From Amycolatopsis acidiphila (GTDB taxonomy: Bacteria > Actinomycetota > Actinomycetes > Mycobacteriales > Pseudonocardiaceae), in the NCBI RefSeq assembly GCF_021391495.1, contig NZ_CP090063.1, positions 6,262,001-6,326,000 of the forward strand: a DNA stretch of 64,000 bases, given 5' to 3'. Shown here in pieces: positions 18,506-27,366 of the stretch. Each line of letters opens with the position of its first letter. Position 1 is the stretch's first letter. A model generated the notes under the pieces. It saw only the letters and a list, made by a program, of their open reading frames with translations, was not told the DNA's origin and ran no database searches. The position numbers and the translations under genes are program-made.

Positions 18506-18524
18506 ACCTGGAGTCGCTCCAGGT
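18506..18524. promoter_or_regulatory. Palindrome resembling a MerR-family operator
   Basis: ACCTGGAG-TCG-CTCCAGGT is a perfect 8-bp inverted repeat with a 3-bp centre. It lies 38 bases before the aldo/keto reductase start. The arm sequence is like operators of MerR-type activators. It could also form a weak terminator for the DUF3043 gene. Confidence 0.4.
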
Positions 18525-18549
18525 AGTTAGCGAGGCGAAGGACTTCGGT

Positions 18550-18555
18550 TAGGCT
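18550..18555 (+). promoter_or_regulatory. -10 element (TAGGCT) for the aldo/keto reductase gene, leaderless
   Basis: TAGGCT ends six bases before the ATG at 18562. Confidence 0.6.
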
Positions 18556-18561
18556 GGCGGC

Positions 18562-19551
18562 ATGGAGTTTCGTCGTCTCGGCCGTAGCGGTCTTTCCGTC
18601 AGTGAAATCGCCTACGGCAACTGGCTCACCCACGGCTCGCAGATCGAGGAGGAGCAGGCCCACGCCTGCATCAAGGCCGCACTCGACGCGGGAATCACCA
18701 CCTTCGACACCGCCGACGTCTACGCGAACACCGCCGCCGAGTCCGTACTCGGGCGTGGGCTCGCCGGACAGCGCCGCGAGAGCCTGGAGATCGCGACCAA
18801 GGTCTTCTGGCCGACCGGCCCGAAGGGACCGAACGACCGCGGCCTGGGCCGCAAGCACATCATCGAGGCCTGCCACGGCTCGCTCGAGCGGCTGCGGACC
18901 GACCACATCGACCTCTACCAGGCACACCGCTTCGACCACTCGGTGCCGCTCGAGGAGACCTTCCTCGCGTTCTCGGACCTGGTCCGCCAGGGCAAGGTCC
19001 TCTACGTCGGCGTCTCGGAGTGGACCGCCGAGGAGATCACCCGCGGTGCCGCACTGGCCCGTGAGCTGCACGTGCCGCTGGTGTCGAACCAGCCGCAGTA
19101 CAACATGCTGTGGCGCGTCATCGAGCCGCAGGTCGTGCCCGCAGCCGAGCGCGAGGGGCTGAGCCAGATCGTCTTCTCCCCCATCGCACAGGGCGTGCTG
19201 ACCGGCAAGTACAAGCCGGGACACGCGCCGCCCGAGGGCTCGCGCGCGACCGACGAGAACGGCTCGAAGATGGTGCAGCGCTGGATGCGCGACGAGATCC
19301 TCGAGCGCGTCCAGAAGCTCGAGCCGCTCGCCGCGCAGGCGGGGCTGTCCCTCGCGCAGCTCGCCGTGGCGTGGGTCCTGCAGAACCCGAACGTCGCCGC
19401 GGCGATCATCGGCGCCTCCCGGCCGGAGCAGGTGCACGAGAACGTCAAGGCCGTGGGCGTGAAGCTCGACGCCGACCTGCTCGCCGCGATCGACGAGGCG
19501 CTGGACGGCGTGGTCGAGAACGACCCGCGCCGCACGCAGAGCCCCCGCTAG
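18562..19551 (+). CDS. Aldo/keto reductase family protein (potassium-channel beta-subunit-like)
   Basis: A 329-residue NADPH-dependent oxidoreductase with the TIM-barrel AKR signature. The catalytic tetrad is D49 (FDTADVY), Y54, K80 (ATKVFW) and H122 (LYQAHRFD); the C-terminal cofactor site AAIIGASRPEQVHENVKAV is present. The sequence is closest in pattern to the bacterial YghZ / channel beta-subunit branch. Substrate unknown, probably small aldehydes such as methylglyoxal. Single-gene unit with a leaderless promoter and a possible MerR-type operator upstream; convergent with ispD, whose stop is four bases away. Confidence 0.92.
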   Translation: MEFRRLGRSGLSVSEIAYGNWLTHGSQIEEEQAHACIKAALDAGITTFDTADVYANTAAESVLGRGLAGQRRESLEIATKVFWPTGPKGPNDRGLGRKHIIEACHGSLERLRTDHIDLYQAHRFDHSVPLEETFLAFSDLVRQGKVLYVGVSEWTAEEITRGAALARELHVPLVSNQPQYNMLWRVIEPQVVPAAEREGLSQIVFSPIAQGVLTGKYKPGHAPPEGSRATDENGSKMVQRWMRDEILERVQKLEPLAAQAGLSLAQLAVAWVLQNPNVAAAIIGASRPEQVHENVKAVGVKLDADLLAAIDEALDGVVENDPRRTQSPR

Positions 19552-19555
19552 CGCC

Positions 19556-20236
19556 TCAGGACGAGAGGACCTGCCCGGCGACGACGAGGTCGTGCGGGTA
19601 GGTCACCTTGAAGTTCCGCTCGTCGCCGCGCACCCAGTGCACCGGCAGCGTCGAGAACCGCTCCATGACCGACGCGGTGTCGGTGCCGTCGAAGCCTTCG
19701 CGCGCGGCCTGTTCGTACGCGTCGAGCAGCGGCTGCGCGCGGAATCCCTGTGGTGTCTGGGCGCGGACGACCGTGCCGGGCAGGCGGGTGCCGTCGGCCC
19801 GGACGATGTCGTCGGCCGCCAGGCCCGGCAGCGCGCCGCCGTACTCGCGGGCCGTGCGGAGCACGTCCGTGATGAGCGCCGGGGTGATCAGCGGACGGGC
19901 GCCGTCGTGCAGGAGCACGGTGTCGAGCGCCCCCGTTTCGATGCGCCCGGCCAGGTGCCGCAGCGCGTTCAGCTCGGACTCCTGGCGGGTACCGCCGCCG
20001 TGCACCACCTCGACCGGCACGCACTGGTCGGCCAGCACCTCGGCGACCAGCTCCTCGTCCTGCGGCCGCGTGACCAGCACGAGTACGCCGACCTCGGGCA
20101 CCTTCGCGAACGCGGCGAGCGACCACGAGACGATCCGCCGCCCCGCCAGCGGCAGGTACACCTTGTTCAGACTCGCGCCGACGCGTGTCCCCGCGCCGCT
20201 GGCCAGCACCACGCCGGCTGCCGAAGGTTCTGTCAC
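19556..20236 (-). CDS. ispD: 2-C-methyl-D-erythritol 4-phosphate cytidylyltransferase
   Basis: A 226-residue MEP-pathway enzyme that makes CDP-methylerythritol for isoprenoid synthesis. Family signatures are the CTP site VVLASGAGTRVGASLNKVYLPL near the N-terminus, HDGARPL in the middle, QTPQGF and the C-terminal TDTASVMERF and GDERNFKVTYPHDL motifs. The GTG start at 20236 lies eight bases after TACGAT. Here it is divergent from cobT with only 42 bases between them; ispF, which often accompanies ispD, is not present. Confidence 0.94.
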   Translation of the reverse strand: MTEPSAAGVVLASGAGTRVGASLNKVYLPLAGRRIVSWSLAAFAKVPEVGVLVLVTRPQDEELVAEVLADQCVPVEVVHGGGTRQESELNALRHLAGRIETGALDTVLLHDGARPLITPALITDVLRTAREYGGALPGLAADDIVRADGTRLPGTVVRAQTPQGFRAQPLLDAYEQAAREGFDGTDTASVMERFSTLPVHWVRGDERNFKVTYPHDLVVAGQVLSS

Positions 20237-20244
20237 ACCGAGGA

Positions 20245-20250
20245 ATCGTA
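20245..20250 (-). promoter_or_regulatory. -10 element (TACGAT) for ispD, near-leaderless
   Basis: TACGAT on the minus strand ends eight bases before the GTG at 20236; only 16 bases separate it from the -10 of cobT on the other strand. Confidence 0.45.
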
Positions 20251-20266
20251 AAGGTGGTCCTCCCGC

Positions 20267-20272
20267 TAGGTT
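20267..20272 (+). promoter_or_regulatory. -10 element (TAGGTT) for cobT, leaderless
   Basis: TAGGTT ends six bases before the GTG at 20279. A leaderless mRNA leaves no room for a cobalamin riboswitch. Confidence 0.6.
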
Positions 20273-20278
20273 GACGGC

Positions 20279-21328
20279 GTGAGTCGACCCGCGTTCACCG
20301 ACGTCCCGCAGCCCGACGAGCTCGCCCGCGCCGAAGCGCGGCAACGGCACGCGACGCTGATCAAGCCCGTCGAGTCCCTCGGGCGGCTGGAGGAGCTCGG
20401 CGCGTGGATCGCCGCCTGCCAGGGCGTCTGCCCGCCGCGCCCGTTCACCCGGCCCCGGGTGGTGATCTTCGCCGGGGACCACGGCATCGCGGCCAAGGGC
20501 GTGTCGGCCTACCCCGTGGAGACGACGGCACAGCGGCTGGACGCGCTGCTCAAGGGCGACGGCGTGCCGAACGCGCTCGCGGGCGTCGCCGGGGCCGGGG
20601 TGCGGGTCGTCGACCTGGCGGTGGACGCCGACACCTCGGTGCAGGAGTTCAAGGTGCGCAGGGGATCCGGCTCGATCGACGTGGCGGACGCGCTCTCCGG
20701 CGCCGAGGTCGAGGCGGCCCTGCGGGTGGGCGTGGAGCTCGCGAACAACGAGATCGACTCCGGTGCCGACCTGCTCGTCGCGGGCGATCTGGGGGTGGGC
20801 GTGAGCACGCCGTCGGCCGTGCTCGTGGCCGCGCTGACGGGGACGGAGCCGGTCGGCGTCGTCGGGCGCGGTTCGGGCATCGACGACAACGCGTGGATGC
20901 GCAAGGCCGCCGCGATCCGGGACGCGTTGCGGCGGGCGCGGGCCGTGCTGGCCGACCCGGTGGCGCTGCTGCGCACGTCCGCGGGCGCCGATCTCGCCGC
21001 GATGACGGGCTTCCTGGCCCAGGCCGCCGTCCGGCGCACCCCGGTCCTGCTCGACGGGCTCCCGTCGGCGGCGGCGGCGCTCGTGGCGGAGGAGCTGGTG
21101 CCGAACGCGCGGGCATGGTGGGTCGCTTCGCACAGGTGCGCGGAGCCGGCGCACGAGCTGGCGCTGCAGCACCTGGACCTGAAGCCGGTGCTGGACCTGG
21201 GCATCCGCCTCGGCGAGGGCGCGGGAGCACTCGCGGCGCTGCCCATCCTCGCGATGGCCGCCCGCCTGCTCACGGACGTGGCCACCTATCCGGACGCGGG
21301 CGTCACCCCGCCGGACGGCGTGGCCTGA
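20279..21328 (+). CDS. cobT: Nicotinate-nucleotide:dimethylbenzimidazole phosphoribosyltransferase
   Basis: A 349-residue enzyme that activates dimethylbenzimidazole for the lower ligand of cobalamin. Family features are KPVESLGRLEELGAWIA, the FAGDHGIAAKGVSAYP segment, the GVGVSTPSAVLVAALTG stretch, and the C-terminal GIRLGEGAGALAALPILAMAA block with the catalytic glutamate. In M. tuberculosis cobT is followed by cobS; here it is followed by a terminator and the convergent ilvE, so cobS is elsewhere or missing. Confidence 0.94.
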   Translation: MSRPAFTDVPQPDELARAEARQRHATLIKPVESLGRLEELGAWIAACQGVCPPRPFTRPRVVIFAGDHGIAAKGVSAYPVETTAQRLDALLKGDGVPNALAGVAGAGVRVVDLAVDADTSVQEFKVRRGSGSIDVADALSGAEVEAALRVGVELANNEIDSGADLLVAGDLGVGVSTPSAVLVAALTGTEPVGVVGRGSGIDDNAWMRKAAAIRDALRRARAVLADPVALLRTSAGADLAAMTGFLAQAAVRRTPVLLDGLPSAAAALVAEELVPNARAWWVASHRCAEPAHELALQHLDLKPVLDLGIRLGEGAGALAALPILAMAARLLTDVATYPDAGVTPPDGVA

Positions 21329-21349
21329 GCCGACGCCACCGATGCGGGA

Positions 21350-21377
21350 AGGCCGCCGTCACGAGTGACGGCGGCCT
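21350..21377. terminator. Hairpin terminator between cobT and ilvE
   Basis: A perfect 12-bp stem (21350-21361 with 21366-21377) with a CGAG tetraloop between convergent genes. Confidence 0.85.
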
Positions 21378-21394
21378 CCGGGGGTGGACAAGGG

Positions 21395-22498
21395 TCAGGA
21401 GAGCGGGCGCATCCAGCCGTGCGGGTCGGGGCGGGTGCCCTCCTGGATGCCGATCAGCTCGCCGCGCAGCTTCATGGTCAGCTCGCCCGGCTCACCGCCG
21501 TTCACCAGGAACTCGCCCTCCGCGTGCTTCACCCGGCCGACCGGCGTGATCACCGCCGCGGTCCCGCACGCGAACACCTCGGTCAGCTCGCCGGACGCGG
21601 CGTCCTTCTCCCACTCCTCGGTGGAGATGCGCCGCTCCTCGACCTCGTGGCCGAAGTCCTTCGCCAGCCGCAGCAGCGAGCTGCGCGTCACGCCGGGCAG
21701 CAGCGAACCGCTCAGCTCGGGCGTGACCACCCGCGCGTCGGCACCGGAGCCGTAGACGAAGAACAGGTTCATCCCGCCCATCTCCTCGACCCAGTGCCGC
21801 TCGACCGCGTCGAGCCACACCACCTGGTCGCAGCCCTCCTCGACGGCCTGGGCCTGCGCGAGGAAGGACGCCGCGTAGTTGCCGGCGCACTTGGCCGCGC
21901 CGGTGCCGCCCGGCGCCGCCCGCACGTACTCGGTGGACAGCCACACGCTCACCGGCTTGATACCGCCGCTGAAGTACGAGCCCGCGGGCGAGCCGATCAG
22001 CGAGAACAGGTACTCGCTGGCCGGCGCGTTCACCCCGAGCCCCACCGAGGTGGAGATCATGAACGGCCGCAGGTACAGCGTGTCGCCGGTCGTGGTCGGC
22101 ACCCACCGCGAGTCGGCCGCGACGAGCTCGTGCAGCGAGCCGAGGAACAGCTCGTCCGGCAGCTCCGGCATCGCCAGGCGCCGCGCGGAGTCGCGGAAGC
22201 GCGCCGCGTTGGCCTCCGGCCGGAAGGCGGCGATCGAACCGTCGGGCTGGCGGTAGGCCTTGAGCCCCTCGAAGATCGCCTGGCCGTAGTGCAGCACCGA
22301 GGTGGCCGGGTCGAGGGTCACCGGCTCGTACGGCCGGAGCCCCGCGTCGTGCCAGCCCTGCTCGGCGTCCCACCGGACGGTGACCATGTGGTCGGTGAAG
22401 TAACGCCCGAAGCCCGGCGCCGCAAGTACCTCGGCTACACGCTCCGGGGAGGCCGGAGTCGGGTTCGAGGTACGAGTGAAGGGCAACGTGGTCGTCAT
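21395..22498 (-). CDS. ilvE: Branched-chain amino acid aminotransferase
   Basis: A 367-residue fold-type IV PLP enzyme that makes the last step of leucine, isoleucine and valine synthesis. Features are [14 protein letters not shown], the PLP lysine K203 ([15 protein letters not shown]), [12 protein letters not shown] and the phosphate-binding [12 protein letters not shown] near the C-terminus. It carries the regulatory-looking CAGN cysteine near the lysine. The ATG is preceded at six bases by TATTCT, so translation control by a leader peptide is not possible at this promoter. Divergent from the small membrane protein at 22560. Confidence 0.95.
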   Translation of the reverse strand: MTTTLPFTRTSNPTPASPERVAEVLAAPGFGRYFTDHMVTVRWDAEQGWHDAGLRPYEPVTLDPATSVLHYGQAIFEGLKAYRQPDGSIAAFRPEANAARFRDSARRLAMPELPDELFLGSLHELVAADSRWVPTTTGDTLYLRPFMISTSVGLGVNAPASEYLFSLIGSPAGSYFSGGIKPVSVWLSTEYVRAAPGGTGAAKCAGNYAASFLAQAQAVEEGCDQVVWLDAVERHWVEEMGGMNLFFVYGSGADARVVTPELSGSLLPGVTRSSLLRLAKDFGHEVEERRISTEEWEKDAASGELTEVFACGTAAVITPVGRVKHAEGEFLVNGGEPGELTMKLRGELIGIQEGTRPDPHGWMRPLS

Positions 22499-22504
22499 GG
22501 GCTC

Positions 22505-22510
22505 AGAATA
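22505..22510 (-). promoter_or_regulatory. -10 element (TATTCT) for ilvE, leaderless
   Basis: TATTCT on the minus strand ends six bases before the ATG at 22498. Confidence 0.6.
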
Positions 22511-22546
22511 TCTCTTAGTTGGACGTCCGAGAATTCCCTGTTCCCC

Positions 22547-22552
22547 TAGGAT
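22547..22552 (+). promoter_or_regulatory. -10 element (TAGGAT) for the 95-residue membrane protein gene, leaderless
   Basis: TAGGAT ends seven bases before the GTG at 22560, and decides against the longer frame that opens at 22476 inside ilvE. Confidence 0.58.
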
Positions 22553-22559
22553 CGGGCTC

Positions 22560-22847
22560 GTGACCGAAAACAGCGTCTCGGCCGGAACCGCGTCGGATGT
22601 CCGCGCCCTGCTCGCCGCCGCCCTGCTGACCTACTCCGGCGGCGTGCTGATGCTGGTCGGCTACCTGCTGCTGTCCGGGGTGTTCGGGGCGATCCTCGGC
22701 CTGGTCGGCGCGGTCTTCGGCGTCGTGTGGTGGCGCAAGGTGCACGGCGACAAGGTCTTCCCCCGCGACATCTCGGTGAAGTCCGTGATCGTGCTCGTCG
22801 CGGTCGGCGCGGTGCTCACCGTGCTGGCGTTCGCGATGGCCGCCTGA
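22560..22847 (+). CDS. Small three-helix membrane protein of unknown function
   Basis: A 95-residue hydrophobic protein. After a polar N-terminus it has predicted helices at about 15-35, 38-56 and 73-94, with a basic cytoplasmic loop between the second and third ([14 protein letters not shown]). It resembles no family I can name with confidence. It is transcribed leaderless and divergently from ilvE. Its 3' end overlaps the 3' end of the convergent membrane-protein gene by 32 bases. Confidence 0.8.
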   Translation: MTENSVSAGTASDVRALLAAALLTYSGGVLMLVGYLLLSGVFGAILGLVGAVFGVVWWRKVHGDKVFPRDISVKSVIVLVAVGAVLTVLAFAMAA

Positions 22848-23799
22848 CCAGCAGCACTCCCACCCCGATCGCGGCCACCGCGATCAGCAGGTCGACCGGC
22901 GGCAGCCACGCCAGGAGCGTGATCGCCAGTGCCGCGGCGACGACCGAGCCCGCGTCCCGGCGCCGCGCGGACAACGTCAGCAGGCTTCGCACCAGGACCT
23001 CCGCCAGCGCCAGCGCGGCCGCCACGAGCATCGCCTGCACCGGCTGCAGCAGCACCGCGCCGACGGCGGCGACCAGCCCGCACAGCACCGAGCCCAGCGG
23101 TCGCGGCAGCGGCCCCCGCGCCTCGGTCAGCGCGCCCAGCGCCGCCGGCACCGCCGCGATCACCGCGACGCCTGCCAGCAACGGCTGGATCGCCTGGCCG
23201 TCGACCGCGGCCAGCAGGTCCGCGAGCGGCGCGTCCGACAGTCCCAGCCGGACCGGCCCCAGCTGGTGGAGCGCGGCCGCGCAGACGGCGGCCGCGAGCA
23301 CGACGGCGCCGCCGAGCCAGCGGTCGGGCTTGCGCCGGTCGAGCAGCGGGAACAGCACGGCGGCGGCCGGGAACAGCCCGGTGACGCCGGGGCCGCTGCC
23401 GGTCCCGGGCTCGGGCGCGATGGCCAGGCACAGCGCGACCACACCGGCCGCGCCGACCAGCAGGATGCCCAGGATCCAGCCGCGGACGAACCGCGGCAGC
23501 GACACGCCGAACGCGTCCACGACCGTCACCACCAGCACCACGGCCAGCGCTGCGGGCACCCGGTACTGCGGCAGCAGGTATTCGCCGACGACCGAAGCGA
23601 ACACCGCCACCAGCCCGAGCCGCGCCATCAGCCGCGCGCCCTCGTCCAGCGGCGCCACCCGCGGCGACAGCGTGCCGCGTGGCACGCACAGCACCAGCAC
23701 CCCGGCGAGCACGGCCGCGGCCGGCAGCCACCAGCCGCCCGCCGCCGCGCCCACGGCGAGCGCGATCCCGAGCCCCGCACCGAGCCGCACGCCCGCCAC
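22816..23799 (-). CDS. Multi-pass integral membrane protein of unknown function
   Basis: A protein of about 327 residues with ten or so predicted helices rich in A, V, L and G, joined by short loops, including a LFPLLDRRKPDRW loop and a C-terminal [13 protein letters not shown] tail. It looks like a transporter or a membrane-embedded enzyme but no signature can be named. GTG 23799 is chosen as start (VAGVRLGAGLGIALAVG begins the first helix); GTG 23790 has a better-spaced AGGTGG and is an alternative, and the frame remains open to 23991 without hydrophobic sequence. It is divergent from pepA and overlaps the small membrane gene tail to tail. Confidence 0.7.
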   Translation of the reverse strand: MAGVRLGAGLGIALAVGAAAGGWWLPAAAVLAGVLVLCVPRGTLSPRVAPLDEGARLMARLGLVAVFASVVGEYLLPQYRVPAALAVVLVVTVVDAFGVSLPRFVRGWILGILLVGAAGVVALCLAIAPEPGTGSGPGVTGLFPAAAVLFPLLDRRKPDRWLGGAVVLAAAVCAAALHQLGPVRLGLSDAPLADLLAAVDGQAIQPLLAGVAVIAAVPAALGALTEARGPLPRPLGSVLCGLVAAVGAVLLQPVQAMLVAAALALAEVLVRSLLTLSARRRDAGSVVAAALAITLLAWLPPVDLLIAVAAIGVGVLLVRRPSRTPAR

Positions 23800-23876
23800 C
23801 TGCCTTTCTTTCCCGTCGGTCCGCTCATTAGCATGGCAAACCATCCACATCGTCCGATGCGCGCGAGGAGCCATAA

Positions 23877-25382
23877 GTGACCGTGCCGAAGTTTGCCCTG
23901 TACGAAACCGCGGAGACCGCCCTGGCCAAGAGCCGTGCCGAGGTGGTCGTGATCGGCACGCTCCAGGGTGAGAAGACGGCCGCCCTCGCACCCGGCACGG
24001 AGGCCGTCGACGCCGCCTTCGACGGCAAGCTCGCGCGGCTGCTGTCCACGCTCGGCGCCAGCGGCAAGACCGAGGAGATCGTCAAGCTGCCGACGCTGGG
24101 CAAGCTCACCGCCGACGTGGTGTACGCGGTCGGTCTCGGCAAGGCCGCCGAAGACGGCACCGTGCCGGCGGAGCAGGTCCGCCGCGCGAGCGGTGCGGTC
24201 GGCCGCGCCCTCGCCGGGACCGCGCGGGCGTTGTTCCTGCCGTCCTACGTGGACCTGCACGCCGCCGTCGAGGGCGTCGCGCTGGGCGCCTACAAGTTCA
24301 CCGAGTACAAGTCCGAGCCGGGCGACGCGCCGGTGTCCGCTGTGGACTTCGTGCAGCCCGCGGACGGCACGAGCCGCGCGCACAAGGCGACGCTGAAGGC
24401 CGCCGCCGCGATCGCCGAGTCCGTGCTCATCGCGCGCGACCTGATCAACACCCCGCCGAACGACCTGTTCCCGGCCTCCTTCGCGGAGCGCGCGAAGAAG
24501 CTGGCCGAGGCCAACGACCTCGAGTACGAGGTGCTCGACGAGAAGGCGTTGAAGCGCAAGGGTTTCGGCGGCATCCTCGGCGTCGGCGGCGGCTCCTCGC
24601 GGCCGCCTCGGCTGGTGCGCGTGAGCTACAAGGGCCCGAAGGCGGCGAAGAAGGTCGCGCTCGTCGGCAAGGGCATCACGTTCGACTCGGGCGGCATCTC
24701 GATCAAGCCCGCGGCGAACATGGACAACATGACCTCCGACATGTCCGGCGCCGCCGCGGTGCTCGCGTCGGTCGTGCTGGCGGCGAAGCTGAAGTACCCG
24801 CTGGAGGTCACCGCGAACATCCCGCTCGCGGAGAACCTGCCCTCGGGCACCTCCTACCGTCCGGGTGACGTGCTGAGCATGTACGGCGGCAAGACCGTCG
24901 AGGTGCTCAACACCGACGCCGAGGGCAGGCTCGTGCTCGCCGACGCCATGGTGCGCGCCGCCGAGGACGACCCGGACTACCTCATCGAGACCTCCACGCT
25001 GACCGGCGCCCAGGTCGTCGCGCTCGGCAACCGCACCGCCGGGATCATGGGCTCGGACGAGTTCCGCGACCGGGTGGCCGCGATCGCGCAGGCGACCGGC
25101 GAGGGCGGCTGGGCGATGCCGCTGCCGGAGGAGCTGCGGGGCGACCTGGACTCGCGGCTCGCGGACCTGGCGAACGTCACCGGGCACCGCTGGGGCGGCA
25201 TGCTCGCCGCCGGGATCTTCCTGCGCGAGTTCGTCGCCGAGGGCCTGCCGTGGGCGCACATCGACGTCGCGGGCCCGGCGTACAACACCGGCGGGCCGTG
25301 GGGCTACACGAGCAAGGGCGGCACCGGCATCCCGGTGCGCACCATCGCCGCGGTGATGGCGGACATCGCGGAGAACGGCTGA
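23877..25382 (+). CDS. pepA: Leucyl aminopeptidase (M17 family)
   Basis: A 501-residue cytosolic metallo-aminopeptidase. The C-terminal catalytic domain has all key motifs: [16 protein letters not shown] with the metal-binding K and D, the NTDAEGRL signature with D and E ligands, and [10 protein letters not shown]. The N-terminal domain is the usual variable alpha-beta part. GTG start is supported by GAGGAG with a six-base spacer. It processes N-terminal residues from peptides; in some bacteria the same protein binds DNA. Counterpart of M. tuberculosis pepB (Rv2213). A terminator follows. Confidence 0.95.
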   Translation: MTVPKFALYETAETALAKSRAEVVVIGTLQGEKTAALAPGTEAVDAAFDGKLARLLSTLGASGKTEEIVKLPTLGKLTADVVYAVGLGKAAEDGTVPAEQVRRASGAVGRALAGTARALFLPSYVDLHAAVEGVALGAYKFTEYKSEPGDAPVSAVDFVQPADGTSRAHKATLKAAAAIAESVLIARDLINTPPNDLFPASFAERAKKLAEANDLEYEVLDEKALKRKGFGGILGVGGGSSRPPRLVRVSYKGPKAAKKVALVGKGITFDSGGISIKPAANMDNMTSDMSGAAAVLASVVLAAKLKYPLEVTANIPLAENLPSGTSYRPGDVLSMYGGKTVEVLNTDAEGRLVLADAMVRAAEDDPDYLIETSTLTGAQVVALGNRTAGIMGSDEFRDRVAAIAQATGEGGWAMPLPEELRGDLDSRLADLANVTGHRWGGMLAAGIFLREFVAEGLPWAHIDVAGPAYNTGGPWGYTSKGGTGIPVRTIAAVMADIAENG

Positions 25383-25394
25383 CGAAGGCGGACG

Positions 25395-25418
25395 GGCCCC
25401 TCCCCTGTGGGAGGGGCC
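25395..25418. terminator. Hairpin terminator after pepA
   Basis: A perfect 10-bp stem (25395-25404 with 25409-25418) with a CTGT loop, between convergent stop codons. Confidence 0.82.
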
Positions 25419-25757
25419 TCAGCCCTCGGCGCGCTTCTGCCGCTGCGTGTACTCGCGCATGCGCTTGGGGTAACCGACCTTCGCGACCTCGTACACCGGG
25501 ATCCCGCGCTTGCGGCCGAAGTGCTGCGCCGCGTCCAGGCTCCCGATCCGGCGCCGGGTCCATTCGCCGTCGTGTGCGACGAGCACGACCGTGGTCTCCG
25601 TCACCGTCGTGCGGGGCTCCACATAGGCCTCGACGCCCCGCCTGGCGGCGGCCCACTCCTCGAGGTGCCGCGTGTCACGCCCGCTGGCCCCGCGCGCCGT
25701 GCCGGACCTGCGTTTCCTGCGCAGCGAGCTGAACAGGCCCACCGTCGACCACCCCAT
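25419..25757 (-). CDS. Conserved small basic protein of unknown function
   Basis: A 112-residue protein. After a basic N-terminal patch (SSLRRKRRSG) comes a compact region: VEAYVEPRTTVTETTVVLVAHDGEWTRRR followed by LDAAQHFGRKRGIPVYEVAKVGYPKRMREY. The strand-turn-helix pattern suggests a small alpha-beta domain. A protein with this C-terminus is commonly found between pepA and the lpd/sucB genes in related actinomycetes (from memory). The start at ATG 25757 is uncertain; GTG a few codons later is possible and SD sequences are weak. Function unknown. Confidence 0.72.
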   Translation of the reverse strand: MGWSTVGLFSSLRRKRRSGTARGASGRDTRHLEEWAAARRGVEAYVEPRTTVTETTVVLVAHDGEWTRRRIGSLDAAQHFGRKRGIPVYEVAKVGYPKRMREYTQRQKRAEG

Positions 25758-25933
25758 CTCCAGCCATTCCCACCAGTCATTATCCCGGCTGCGCGGGGTG
25801 CGCCCAGTAACACACCCGGCTACCTCGCAACTGGGAAGTCCGTAGTGACAAGATGATGAGGGTCGCGACGTAACACGACGTTGAACCGAGTTGTAGACGA
25901 GCATCGCCGACGAGCTCCTCGAGGAGAATTGAA

Positions 25934-27307
25934 GTGACCGACGCTGGCGCCGACCTGGTGATCCTCGGTGGCGGATCAGGCGGCTACGCCGCGGCCTTCC
26001 GGGCCGCAGAGCTGGGCCTGTCCGTGACACTGATCGAGAAGGACAAGCTGGGTGGGACCTGCCTGCATCGCGGCTGCATCCCGACCAAGGCCCTCCTGCA
26101 CGCCGCGGAGGTCGCCGACTCCGCGCGCGAGGGCGAGCAGTTCGGGGTGAAGACGACCCTCGAGGGCATCGACATCGCGGGCGTCAACAAGTACAAGGAC
26201 CAGATCATCTCGCGGCTCTACAAGGGGCTGCAGGGGCTGGCCAAGGCCCACAAGGTCAACCTGGTCGAGGGCACCGGCAGCTACGTGAGCGGCACCACCG
26301 TCGAGGTCGACGGGCAGCGCCACACCGGCAAGAACCTGCTGCTCGCCACCGGTTCGTACTCCAGGACGCTGCCGGGGCTGGAGCTGGGCGGGCGCATCAT
26401 CGCCAGCGAGGACGCACTGTCGCTGGACTACATCCCCGAGAAGGTCGTCGTGCTCGGCGGCGGCGTGATCGGCGTCGAGTTCGCCAGCGTGTGGGCCTCC
26501 TTCGGGGTCGACGTGACGATCGTGGAAGCGCTGCCGCGGCTGGTCCCGAACGAGGACGAGTTCGCCTCCAAGCAGCTCGAGCGCGCCTTCCGCCGCCGCA
26601 AGATCACCTTCAAGACCGGGGTGAAGTTCACCGGCGCGAAGCAGGACGACAACGGGATCAGCGTCTCGCTGGAGACCGGCGAGACCATCGAGGCCGACCT
26701 GCTGCTGGTCGCCGTCGGCCGCGGCCCGAACACCGCGGGCCACGGCTACGAGGAGGCCGGCGTCAGGATGGAGCGCGGCTTCGTGCTCACCGACGACCGC
26801 CTGCGCACCAACGTGCCGAACGTCTACGCCGTCGGTGACATCGTGCCGGGCCTGCAGCTCGCGCACCGCGGCTTCGCCCAGGGCATCTTCGTCGCCGAGG
26901 AGATCGCCGGCCTCGAGCCGCGAGTGATCGACGAGTCGGGCATCCCGCGGGTCACCTACTCCCACCCCGAGGTCGCCTCCGTGGGGCTGACCGAGGCGGC
27001 GGCGAAGGACAAGTACGGCTCCGGGGTCACCACGTTCACCTACGACCTCGCCGGCAACGGCAAGAGCCAGATCCTCAAGACCGCCGGCGCGGTGAAGCTG
27101 GTCAAGGCGCCGGACGGGCCGGTCGTCGGCCTGCACCTGGTGGGCGACCGCGTGGGCGAGCTCATCGGCGAGGCCCAGCTGATCTACAACTGGGAGGCGT
27201 TCCCGGAGGACGTGGCACCGCTGATCCACGCACACCCGACCCAGACCGAGGCCCTCGGCGAAGCACACCTTGCCCTGGCGGGCAAGCCCCTGCACGTGCA
27301 CAGCTGA
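25934..27307 (+). CDS. lpdA: Dihydrolipoyl dehydrogenase (E3)
   Basis: A 457-residue FAD/NAD flavoprotein that reoxidises dihydrolipoyl groups. FAD site [14 protein letters not shown], redox disulfide C43/C48 ([16 protein letters not shown]), NAD site [17 protein letters not shown], second FAD motif [12 protein letters not shown], and the C-terminal His-Glu pair H434/E439 (HPTQTE) are all present. GTG start has GAGGAG with a seven-base spacer. sucB follows after 59 bases, so the two form an operon for the E3 and E2 parts of the 2-oxoacid dehydrogenase complexes. Confidence 0.96.
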   Translation: MTDAGADLVILGGGSGGYAAAFRAAELGLSVTLIEKDKLGGTCLHRGCIPTKALLHAAEVADSAREGEQFGVKTTLEGIDIAGVNKYKDQIISRLYKGLQGLAKAHKVNLVEGTGSYVSGTTVEVDGQRHTGKNLLLATGSYSRTLPGLELGGRIIASEDALSLDYIPEKVVVLGGGVIGVEFASVWASFGVDVTIVEALPRLVPNEDEFASKQLERAFRRRKITFKTGVKFTGAKQDDNGISVSLETGETIEADLLLVAVGRGPNTAGHGYEEAGVRMERGFVLTDDRLRTNVPNVYAVGDIVPGLQLAHRGFAQGIFVAEEIAGLEPRVIDESGIPRVTYSHPEVASVGLTEAAAKDKYGSGVTTFTYDLAGNGKSQILKTAGAVKLVKAPDGPVVGLHLVGDRVGELIGEAQLIYNWEAFPEDVAPLIHAHPTQTEALGEAHLALAGKPLHVHS

Positions 27308-27366
27308 CATACCTCTCGAGAAACCACCGACCACAGCAACAAAGAAGCAAAGGGAGTCAGCGAACG

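Noticed and set aside
20237..20278. Cobalamin riboswitch before cobT
   Set aside because: Only 42 bases separate the divergent genes and cobT appears leaderless, so there is no space for a riboswitch.
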